The notes beneath the pieces were generated by a model that was not told the DNA's origin, made no database searches, and saw nothing but the letters and a program-made list of their open reading frames with translations. Below, piece after piece: positions 25,610-32,864 of a stretch of DNA of 32,864 nt; positions within the stretch are counted from its first letter, which is position 1; every line of letters begins with the position of its first letter. A program made the position numbers and the translations under genes. Location: assembly GCA_022712915.1 (NCBI GenBank), contig JAFLJQ010000087.1, forward strand, positions 1 through 32,864, in the 5' to 3' direction. The stretch comes from Gammaproteobacteria bacterium. Lineage in GTDB: Bacteria > Pseudomonadota > Gammaproteobacteria > UBA6429 > Thiohalophilaceae.

Positions 25610-26536
25610 ATGCCTGGCGCATATGCACATATCACAATAGTTAACCTGCTTCGGGAGCCTGCACGGCTAGAAGGTCTTCCGAATTTTCCATTCGAAATAA
25701 TTCCTTATATATTACAAAATTTTAAGTACTGTGAATTAGGTACAGTAAGTCCTGACTACCCCTATCTGGCAATAAGTAATAGAGGTGCTGAGGCCTGGGC
25801 TGATGTAATGCATTCTATACATACGTTAGAAATGATACAGTCAGGGATAAAATATATTCGTGAAATAAGTGATGAATATGCACGAGGTAAGTGTATTGCC
25901 TGGTTACTCGGATATGCCGCGCATGTTGTGGCGGATGTTACGATTCATCCAATTGTTGAGCTTAAAGTCGGCCCATATGAAGAGAATAAAACGGCGCATA
26001 GGGTTTGTGAAATGAACCAGGATGCATATATATTTATGAGATTAAAGCTTGGTGCTATCGGATTAAGTGAACATTTAGATAGTGGTATTTGTGCCTGTGG
26101 GAATGATGTCGGAAAACTGGATTCGGATATAAAGTCATTATGGAGCGCAATGTTGAATGATGTTTATACTTCTATGGTTCAACATAATCCGCCCGATTTG
26201 GATGGCTGGCATTCTGGTTTTAAGGCGGTTGTCGATAATATTGCGGAAGAGGGGTATAGGTTTATACCACTAGCTAGACATGTAGCGGTTAATGCTGGAC
26301 TCACCTATCCGTCAGAAGAGAATATTGATTATCAATATATTACAAATTTAAAAACGCCAACAGGTGTTGATAATTACGATACCATCTTTGACGTAGCCGT
26401 AGAAAATGTTGGTGCTATTTGGACAGAGATTGCAAATGCCTTAATTGAGTTTAAACATCCAATGCAAAAATTAGCTGGGAATTGGAATCTGGATACGGGT
26501 AAAGATGAAACAGGGAAATTAGTATTCTGGAGTTAA
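25610..26536 (+). CDS. Zinc-dependent phospholipase C-like family protein
   Basis: A 308-residue protein matching the zinc-dependent phospholipase C family (PF00882). It opens 'MPGAYAHITIVNLL', whose histidine is the first metal ligand type. 'CELGTVSPDYPYL' carries the conserved Pro-Asp-Tyr, and 'AWLLGYAAHVVADVTIHPIVE' has the histidine/aspartate pair typical of the metal site. Bacterial members without a signal peptide are of unconfirmed substrate, so lipase activity is only a family-level inference. A strong AAGGAGG lies six bases before ATG 25610. It forms a likely two-gene operon with the lipoprotein gene four bases downstream. Confidence 0.82.
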   Translation: MPGAYAHITIVNLLREPARLEGLPNFPFEIIPYILQNFKYCELGTVSPDYPYLAISNRGAEAWADVMHSIHTLEMIQSGIKYIREISDEYARGKCIAWLLGYAAHVVADVTIHPIVELKVGPYEENKTAHRVCEMNQDAYIFMRLKLGAIGLSEHLDSGICACGNDVGKLDSDIKSLWSAMLNDVYTSMVQHNPPDLDGWHSGFKAVVDNIAEEGYRFIPLARHVAVNAGLTYPSEENIDYQYITNLKTPTGVDNYDTIFDVAVENVGAIWTEIANALIEFKHPMQKLAGNWNLDTGKDETGKLVFWS

Positions 26537-26540
26537 TACA

Positions 26541-26957
26541 ATGAAATATACTAAAGTCTATCTTATAGTCACTATTTTTGTGCTTGGCGGGTGCTCATTT
26601 AACCTCGTTGAGGATGATACAAAATATTATCAACTGGCTTCTGCATTAACAAAATTAAGCTCGGCAGTGGAGGCGACCGTCCGTTATAAAAAAATTCCTG
26701 ATGGTGCAACATCAGATAAGATCGTTGAGTTATCGATTGCGCATGATAAAAGCTTATTGACACCCTTTAGTGACTATAAAATAAAAATATATGTTGAGGC
26801 TCGTCATGCTATTGTGTTGGTTTGTAATGCTGCCGTCACTGAAGCATACTTGGAAGATGCAGGTTGTAGTGCGGAACTAGATCGACATCATTGGAAAACA
26901 GAGGTGATAGAACCGTGCGCAGCAACATTAAATTTAACTCAGGTGTGTGAGAAATAA
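26541..26957 (+). CDS. Small lipoprotein of unknown function
   Basis: A 138-residue protein with a lipoprotein signal 'VYLIVTIFVLGGC', C18 being the probable acylated cysteine, followed by S (not D) at +2, so outer-membrane sorting is expected. The mature part has a helical 'YYQLASALTKLSSAVEATVRY' segment and four further cysteines towards the C-terminus that could pair. It starts four bases after the phospholipase-like gene, with GGAG in that gene's last codons, so both are probably co-transcribed. No family was recognised. Confidence 0.8.
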   Translation: MKYTKVYLIVTIFVLGGCSFNLVEDDTKYYQLASALTKLSSAVEATVRYKKIPDGATSDKIVELSIAHDKSLLTPFSDYKIKIYVEARHAIVLVCNAAVTEAYLEDAGCSAELDRHHWKTEVIEPCAATLNLTQVCEK

Positions 26958-26962
26958 GACTG

Positions 26963-27188
26963 TTGTCCCGTTGAAAATATAAAAAATTGTATATCTATTT
27001 GTTACTTAAAGACTTGAAAGATTGCCAAGAGACGCAGAGAAAAAATAAGTCTGGTATTTGGTATACTTAAGTCTGGATGCCTCGGATATATTTTGATTTT
27101 TCTTTAGCGACAAAAATAAAACAATGCTGGATCTCTTTATGTCCGGTGGTTTAAATTTTTTAAATGGATTTAATATTTAACAGGATAG
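26963..27188 (-). repeat. Dispersed repeat family R1, copy 4 (inverted, divergent)
   Basis: On the minus strand it starts CTATCCTGTTAAATATTAAA, passes TTATTTTTTCTCTGCGTCTC, and ends TCAACGGGACAA. These correspond to the left end, the TTATTTTTTCTTTGCGCTTC stretch and the right end of copies 2 and 3. It is about 60 bp shorter than they are and much diverged. It begins six bases after the lipoprotein gene stop. Confidence 0.6.
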
Positions 27189-27800
27189 CCGTGAAAAAAC
27201 AATGAGACCGAGTGTGGGTGTGGGGATGGCTTTATTTTTGAAGTTAGGAATAGATGAAAAACAACACTGCTCATCCTGGTCCCCGCCATTTTGTGATGAA
27301 AGCATTCCCTCCTAATACATTTAAGCCCACAAACAGTGGATAATGAAGAACACGTGTAAGTTTGGTCTCAGATCAAAACGACCTATTCAGAATATATTCA
27401 CTTCGACATTGAGTTACCGCCATCAAGTGTGATCGTTATAGCATTTATAGTGTATAGGGAATTGCTTATAGTAAGTGCCATTCGGGACTGTACTTCTCAT
27501 TCCTGACCTCTTTTTAGATTCCTTAATACCTGAGTAATTAACATGGTTATTTCCTCTTTTTGTCCTAATTTTGGTGATTTACTGACCATTGATAAATCAG
27601 GCCGTATATGAGTTTAGCCCCCATCTTTATTGATAACCCATTGTTTTAATAGTTATTGTTTAATATGGCCTCAGTTTCAGGTCCTGATTATTTTTACAAA
27701 GATTAACAAAAAAGACTATTTTCTTGAAAATCACGGCTTATACGCCATACTGTTTGTGTGGCTTAATAAGGGAGTTATGTTTATGATAAAGGATCGTCAA
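27189..27800 (+). other. Long leader/intergenic region upstream of the giant cytochrome gene
   Basis: About 600 AT-rich bases with no supported gene. A weak promoter-like TTGAAA (27724-27729) stands about 18 bases before TACTGT. Two in-frame ATGs (27777 and 27783) precede the preferred start at 27801; GGGAG upstream of 27777 is poorly spaced for it. I looked for a c-di-GMP (GEMM) riboswitch, because such elements precede some multiheme genes, and saw none. Confidence 0.4.
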
Positions 27801-30800
27801 ATGATTATATTGAGCCATAGTCAAATAGGGCATCTGTCTAAGTTTGTTTCTATTTTAGGCCGTCTGCCTGAGGTGGGGTTACTGGTATTTTTATTATTAT
27901 TTATCAGTGCCTGTTCCGATGTGAAAAAAAGTGAGACAACGGCGATGACTAAAACATCGCTGGATACAGAGATAAAGCGCTCTAATCACACAGGTAAATA
28001 CCATTATGTTGAGGGCTGCGCCACCTGCCATGATGTCACGGGTAATTCCACTAATGTTTCATTAATCCGACATGTTATTGAAACCCCAAATAGCGGTTCT
28101 AAACCTGTGGTCTTCACCTCTCGCACGGGCAGCAATTCCTTTGCGGATGGGGATGTGACTTACAATGGCGTCTGTGAGGTCTGTCATACCATAAACGCAC
28201 ACCATAATAACGATGGCCATGATTTAACTGCCCACAATGACGGTGCAGTTTGTACGCAATGTCATATACATGATCAGCAGTTTGCTGCGCCTACTATACC
28301 CTATACACAATCTCACCAAACCCATTTGAACTCCAAACATGTCAGTGGCATGGGGATTGTGTGTACGACTTGTCATAGCAATTCTGATTACCGGGTATTT
28401 GCTGATATGCAGCCGCTGGAGACGACGACGGTGTGCGATACCTGCCATAGTCCGGATGGGACGTATCCCGGTGTAAATGGCTTATTGAATACGACTCTGG
28501 GTGCCAAGGCCAACTATAAAACTGGCGGTATGTATGAGGCGGATGGCATAAGCTTGCAAGCAGGTAAAGAAAAGTGGTGTGCCTCCTGTCATGATGAAGT
28601 GCCTTCCGTGATTAATGGTGCAACGGCTCCGATTGCCATAGTTGGCATTAGTGCTGAGTACCATAATGTGACGGGTTGTCAGACTTGCCATGATGTCTCA
28701 GGTGCTGCCACCAATCTGAAATTAATTCAGAGTGTCATTAACACGCCAAATAGTGGAGCCAAGCCGGTCACCTTTACCGCGCTTACAGGTACTAATTCCT
28801 TTGCCGATGGGGATGCGACTTACGATGGCCCCTGTGAGGTCTGTCATACTATGACTGGGCACCACCAAAACAATGGTGCTGATGCTACAGCCCATAATGA
28901 CGGTGCGACCTGTACCTCATGTCATACACATGATCAGCAGTTTGCAGCGCCGGCTTTACCTTATACACAATCTCACCAAACCCATTTGAACTCCAAGCAT
29001 GTCAGTGGCATGGGCTTTGTGTGCACAACTTGTCATAGTGCGGGAGATCCTCTTGTTTTTGCGGACATGCAGCCGCTGGCGACGACGACGGTGTGTGATA
29101 TCTGCCACAGTCCAGGCGGGATCTACCCCGGGGCCGGTGGTTTGATGAATGTAACGCTGGGCGCTAAGGCCAATTATAAGACCGGTGGCATTTATGAGGC
29201 GGATGGCGTGACTCTGAAAGCGGGTAAAGAAAAATGGTGTGCCTCCTGCCATGATGAATCGCCTTCTGTGATTAATGGTGCAACGGCTCCTATCGCCATG
29301 GTGGGTGTCAGCGCGGATTACCATCATGTGACGGGTTGTCAAACTTGTCATGATAGCTCAGGCAATTCCACCAACCTGAAATTAATTCAGGATGTCATTG
29401 CGACACCCAATAGCGGTAATAAGCTTGTTATATTTACGGCTCTCACCGGTACGAACTCTTTAGCCGATGGGGATGCCACTTATAACGGTGCTTGTGAAGT
29501 CTGTCATACCGTAAACGCACACCATAATAATGATGGGCATGATAATTCTCTTCATATGGATGGTGCGACCTGTACGTCATGTCATACGCATGATCAGCAG
29601 TTTGCGGCACCGACTTTGCTCTATACACAATCTCACCAGACTCATTTGAATTCCAAGCATGTGAACGGTATGAATTTTGACTGTACGACCTGTCATAACG
29701 ATCCCGTGGCTGATCCACTTGTTTTCGCGGACATGCAACCTTTGTCCACGACAACGGTTTGTGACACTTGCCACAGTCCAGGCGGGACCTACCCCGGGGC
29801 CGGTGGTTTGATGAATGCAACGCTGGGTGCCAAGGCTAATTATAAGACCGGTGGCATTTATGAGGCGGATGGCGTGACCCTGAAAGCAGGTAAAGAAAAC
29901 TGGTGTGCCTCTTGTCATGATGAATCACCTTCTGTGATCAATGGTGCAACGGCCCCTACTACGATGGTCGGTGTCAGTGCGCAGTATCATTATGTGACGG
30001 GCTGCCAGACTTGTCATGATGCCTCAGGTGGTGCCACTAACCTTTCAAACATAAAAAGTGTCATAACGACGCCGAACAGTGGCCTGAAGAGCGTCCTGTT
30101 TGCTGCCCTTACCGGTGCTAATTCCTTTGCGGATGGGGATGCGACTTACAATGGCGTCTGTGAGGTCTGTCATACTGTAAACGCACACCATAATAATGAT
30201 GGCCATGATAATACGGCTCATATGGACGGTGCGACCTGCACGTCATGTCACTCGCACTCGGGGCAGTTTGCCGCACCTGCTGTGCCCTATACACAAACTC
30301 ACCAAACCCATTTGAACTCCAAGCATGTTAGTGGCATGGGTTTTGTGTGTACAACCTGCCATAGTGACTCAGACTTCCTGCTGTTTGCAGATATGCAGCC
30401 GCTGGCCACGACGACGGTGTGTGACACTTGCCACAGTCCGGGCGGGACGTATCCCGGGGCCGGTGGTTTATTGAATGCAACGCTGGGCGCCAAGGCTAAT
30501 TATAAGACCGGTGGCATTTATGAGGCAGATGGCGTGACCCTGAAAGCGGGTAAAGAAAAATGGTGTGCCTCCTGCCATGATGAATCGCCTTCTGTGATTA
30601 ATGGTGCAACGGCCCCTATTGCCATGGTGGGTGTCAGTGCGCAGTACCATCATGTAACGGGTTGTCAGACCTGTCATGATACTTCTGGTGGTGCTACTAA
30701 TCTGAAATTAGTTCAAAGTACCATTGCTACGCCAAATAGCGGCAATAAGCCTGTTATATTTACTGCTCTCACCGGTGCTAATTCTTTAGCCGATGGGGAT

Positions 30801-32864
30801 GCGACTTACAATGGTGCTTGTGAAGTCTGTCATACTGTCAACGCACACCATAATAATGATGGCCATGATAATACCGCTCATATGGATGGTGTGACCTGCA
30901 CATCATGTCATACGCATGATCAGCAGTTTGCGGCACCTGCTTTACCCTATACACAATCTCACCAAACCCATTTGAATTCCAAACATGTGAACGGTATGAA
31001 TTTTGACTGCACGACTTGTCATAACGATCCCATAGCCGATCCGCTTGTTTTCGCGGACATGCAGCCTCTGGCTACCACCGCTGTCTGCGGCACCTGCCAC
31101 AGTCCGGGAGGGACGTATCCTGGAACAGGCGGTTTACTGAACGCAACCCTGGGTGCCAAGGCCAATTATAAGACCGGTGGCATTTATGAGGCGGATGGCG
31201 TGACCCTGCAAGCAGGCAAAGAAAACTGGTGTGCCTCCTGTCATGATGAATCACCTTCTGTGATCAACGGCGCAACGGCCCCTATCGCGATGGTGGGTGT
31301 CAGTGCGCAATACCATCATGTGACCGGTTGTCAGACCTGTCATGATACTTCTGGCGGTGCGACTAACCTGAAATTAATTCAGAGTGTTATTGCTACGCCA
31401 AATAGTGGTTCTAAGGCAGTGACCTATACGGCACTCACCGGCACTAATTCCCTGGCTGATGGGGATGCGACTTATAACGGTGCTTGTGAAGTCTGTCATA
31501 CCGTAAATGCACACCATAATAATGATGGTCACGACAACACGACTCATATGGACGGTGCGACCTGTACCTCATGTCATTTACATTCAGGGCAGTTTGCTGC
31601 GCCGACCTTACCTTACTCCGAGTCTCACCAAACCCATTTGAATTCCAGGCATGTGGGCGGTATGAATTTTGACTGTACGACCTGTCACAATGATCCCATA
31701 GTCGATCCGCTTGTTTTTGCGGACATGCAGCCGCTGGCTACTACCACCGTATGTGATATCTGCCACAGTCCAGGTGGAACATATCCCGGAGCCGGTGGTT
31801 TGTTGAACACAACCCTGGGTGCCAAGGCCAACTTCAAAACGGGCGGCATGTATGAAGTAGATGGCGTGACTCTCAAAACGGGCAAAGAAGATTGGTGTGC
31901 TTCCTGTCATGATGAATCGCCTTCTGTGATCAATGGTGCAACGGCCCCCACTACGATGGTCGGTGTTAGTGCACAGTACCATTATGTGACGGGCTGCCAG
32001 ACCTGTCATGATGCATCAGGCAGTGCCACCAACCTGGCATTCATCAACAGTGTTATTAATACCCCGAACAGCGGGATGAAGAGTGTTGTGTTTACCTCAC
32101 TCGCCGGTCCTAATTCCTTTGCGGATGGGGATGCGACTTATAATGGTCCCTGTGAGGTCTGTCATACCACGACCGGACACCATCAAAACAATGGTGCTGA
32201 TGCTACGGCCCATAATGACGGTGCGACCTGTACGTCTTGTCATTTGCACTCGGAGCAGTTTACCGCGCCTGCTATGCCCTATACAGAGTCTCACAATACC
32301 CATATACAGTCAGATCTGACAAAGGGCCTTAGCCTTGTGTGCACGGACTGTCATAGCGGGGGAAGTTATCTCCTGTTTGCTGACATGCAGCCATTGGCCA
32401 CCACCACTGTGTGCGATACCTGCCACAGTCCCGGGGGAACCTATCCTGGGGTGAGTGGTTTACTGAATGCAACTTTGGGTGCCAAGGCCAACTACAAGAC
32501 CGGTGGCATGTATGAGGCGGATGGTGTGACCCTGAAAGCAGGCAAAGAAAAATGGTGCGCTACTTGCCATGATGAAGTGCCGTCTGTGATAAACGGCGTG
32601 TCGGCCCCTAAAGTGATCGGCGACGAAGGCGCATCTACGGCTTATGGGAAAGGTTACGGCTATTATAAATCTGGCCATGGCCTGCCAACTTCAGAGCGAT
32701 ATCCTGCCTCGCAGAGCGTCGGAGCCGGTATAGGTTGTTCGGATTGTCATAACGCATCCAAAAGGCATATTGACGGAAATGCTCGAACCTATGTGGCGGA
32801 GGGGGATTCTGATCCGATTAGCTCAAACTACCAGAATGGTTACCGTTTGAAGGATGTCGCGGGC
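27801..32864 (+). CDS. Giant multiheme c-type cytochrome lipoprotein, at least 43 hemes (runs off the window)
   Basis: An open frame of 1,688 codons with no stop before the window end. The lipoprotein signal ends 'LLLFISAC' with C38, the same position as in the decaheme paralogue. ATG 27801 has AAGGA seven bases upstream. There are 43 CXXCH motifs, all in frame: seven tandem modules of six hemes (first cysteine at residues 73, 293, 513, 735, 955, 1177 and 1399), then CSDCH at 1646 in the C-terminal region shared with the paralogue ('GHGLPTSERYPASQSVGAG', 'KRHIDGNARTY'). Each module reads C(A/Q)TCH, CEVCH, CT(Q/S)CH, CT(T/D)CH, C(D/G)xCH, CA(S/T)CH and is rich in extra histidines for axial ligation. 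By homology about 450 residues and three hemes lie beyond the window. Likely an outer-surface electron conduit. The minus-strand frames here are shadows. Confidence 0.93.
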   Translation, partial: MIILSHSQIGHLSKFVSILGRLPEVGLLVFLLLFISACSDVKKSETTAMTKTSLDTEIKRSNHTGKYHYVEGCATCHDVTGNSTNVSLIRHVIETPNSGSKPVVFTSRTGSNSFADGDVTYNGVCEVCHTINAHHNNDGHDLTAHNDGAVCTQCHIHDQQFAAPTIPYTQSHQTHLNSKHVSGMGIVCTTCHSNSDYRVFADMQPLETTTVCDTCHSPDGTYPGVNGLLNTTLGAKANYKTGGMYEADGISLQAGKEKWCASCHDEVPSVINGATAPIAIVGISAEYHNVTGCQTCHDVSGAATNLKLIQSVINTPNSGAKPVTFTALTGTNSFADGDATYDGPCEVCHTMTGHHQNNGADATAHNDGATCTSCHTHDQQFAAPALPYTQSHQTHLNSKHVSGMGFVCTTCHSAGDPLVFADMQPLATTTVCDICHSPGGIYPGAGGLMNVTLGAKANYKTGGIYEADGVTLKAGKEKWCASCHDESPSVINGATAPIAMVGVSADYHHVTGCQTCHDSSGNSTNLKLIQDVIATPNSGNKLVIFTALTGTNSLADGDATYNGACEVCHTVNAHHNNDGHDNSLHMDGATCTSCHTHDQQFAAPTLLYTQSHQTHLNSKHVNGMNFDCTTCHNDPVADPLVFADMQPLSTTTVCDTCHSPGGTYPGAGGLMNATLGAKANYKTGGIYEADGVTLKAGKENWCASCHDESPSVINGATAPTTMVGVSAQYHYVTGCQTCHDASGGATNLSNIKSVITTPNSGLKSVLFAALTGANSFADGDATYNGVCEVCHTVNAHHNNDGHDNTAHMDGATCTSCHSHSGQFAAPAVPYTQTHQTHLNSKHVSGMGFVCTTCHSDSDFLLFADMQPLATTTVCDTCHSPGGTYPGAGGLLNATLGAKANYKTGGIYEADGVTLKAGKEKWCASCHDESPSVINGATAPIAMVGVSAQYHHVTGCQTCHDTSGGATNLKLVQSTIATPNSGNKPVIFTALTGANSLADGDATYNGACEVCHTVNAHHNNDGHDNTAHMDGVTCTSCHTHDQQFAAPALPYTQSHQTHLNSKHVNGMNFDCTTCHNDPIADPLVFADMQPLATTAVCGTCHSPGGTYPGTGGLLNATLGAKANYKTGGIYEADGVTLQAGKENWCASCHDESPSVINGATAPIAMVGVSAQYHHVTGCQTCHDTSGGATNLKLIQSVIATPNSGSKAVTYTALTGTNSLADGDATYNGACEVCHTVNAHHNNDGHDNTTHMDGATCTSCHLHSGQFAAPTLPYSESHQTHLNSRHVGGMNFDCTTCHNDPIVDPLVFADMQPLATTTVCDICHSPGGTYPGAGGLLNTTLGAKANFKTGGMYEVDGVTLKTGKEDWCASCHDESPSVINGATAPTTMVGVSAQYHYVTGCQTCHDASGSATNLAFINSVINTPNSGMKSVVFTSLAGPNSFADGDATYNGPCEVCHTTTGHHQNNGADATAHNDGATCTSCHLHSEQFTAPAMPYTESHNTHIQSDLTKGLSLVCTDCHSGGSYLLFADMQPLATTTVCDTCHSPGGTYPGVSGLLNATLGAKANYKTGGMYEADGVTLKAGKEKWCATCHDEVPSVINGVSAPKVIGDEGASTAYGKGYGYYKSGHGLPTSERYPASQSVGAGIGCSDCHNASKRHIDGNARTYVAEGDSDPISSNYQNGYRLKDVAG
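28017..32660 (+). repeat. Seven tandem 660/666-bp coding repeats (six-heme modules)
   Basis: Module starts, taken at the first heme cysteine codon, are 28017, 28677, 29337, 30003, 30663, 31329 and 31995. The spacings are 660, 660, 666, 660, 666 and 666 bases, always a multiple of three. Modules 3, 5 and 6 carry 'MNFDCTTCHNDP', with two extra residues. Modules 1, 2 and 4 carry the shorter 'MG(I/F)VCTTCHS' form. Modules 2 and 7 share 'TGHHQNNGADATAHNDG' instead of 'NAHHNNDGHD'. Nucleotide similarity is high over long blocks, so the modules probably arose by recent duplication with recombination between them. Confidence 0.95.

Noticed and set aside
27189-27800. Possible c-di-GMP riboswitch in the leader of the giant cytochrome gene
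   Set aside because: The conserved GEMM core could not be found on the plus strand.
28017-32660. Regularly spaced repeats that might suggest a CRISPR array
   Set aside because: The period is 660-666 bases, whole repeats are coding, and there are no short repeats with unique spacers.
28224-32678. Many minus-strand frames of 60-130 codons in the giant cytochrome region, some similar to each other
   Set aside because: They are antisense shadows of the repeated plus-strand modules; their mutual similarity follows from the 660/666-bp repeat, they lack RBSs, and the plus frame has consistent heme motifs.

Overview
The window looks like a chromosomal segment of a moderately AT-rich gammaproteobacterium. 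Evidence is the gene complement: greB, a SlyD-type FKBP isomerase, hrpA, pldA, a DUF3301 protein and a NodIJ-type ABC exporter, all in typical gammaproteobacterial form. No rRNA, tRNA or CRISPR array was seen. The species cannot be named from sequence reading alone.

Layout. Bases 1-1800 hold the tail of an IS200/IS605 transposase with its right-end hairpins, a frameshifted outer-membrane beta-barrel gene, a DUF3301 gene and a nested pair of non-coding repeats. Bases 1832-5946 hold a two-gene ABC exporter (minus strand) diverging from a Tat-type gluconate-dehydrogenase subunit-3-like gene coupled to a GMC oxidoreductase. Bases 5998-10695 carry a monoheme cytochrome, slyD, greB and a metallophosphoesterase, interspersed with repeats, a second MITE-like element and a 12-unit hexanucleotide microsatellite. 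Bases 10786-21500 are mostly ordinary chromosome: a spermidine-synthase-like protein, a signal-less THI5/NMT1-type binding protein, outer-membrane phospholipase A, a zinc-ribbon protein, hrpA, a DUF819 membrane protein, a small beta-barrel, a small RMF-like protein and msrA. An IS66 TnpB remnant follows.

The most striking part is the right third. A minus-strand gene (22068-24569) encodes a ten-heme lipoprotein made of one six-heme module, a four-heme C-terminal region and non-heme carbohydrate-binding/fibronectin-like domains. About 3 kb away on the opposite strand, a second gene (27801 to the window end, still open) encodes a paralogue in which the same six-heme module is repeated seven times in tandem. 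It has 43 CXXCH motifs visible, every one checked to be in frame, and then enters the same C-terminal region as the paralogue. By homology the full protein would have about 46 hemes and about 2,100 residues. Both are predicted outer-membrane lipoproteins with the lipobox cysteine at residue 38, which suggests a long electron conduit at the cell surface. A zinc-dependent phospholipase C-like gene and a small lipoprotein gene lie between them.

A second theme is small non-autonomous mobile DNA. One repeat family (ends CTGTCCCGTTAA / TTAACGGGACAG, about 290 bp, long direct-repeat flanks) has three clear copies, one divergent inverted copy and one remnant. Two other elements of about 210 bp with GGGC-ended inverted repeats and 4-bp direct repeats are inserted in or at copies of the first family.
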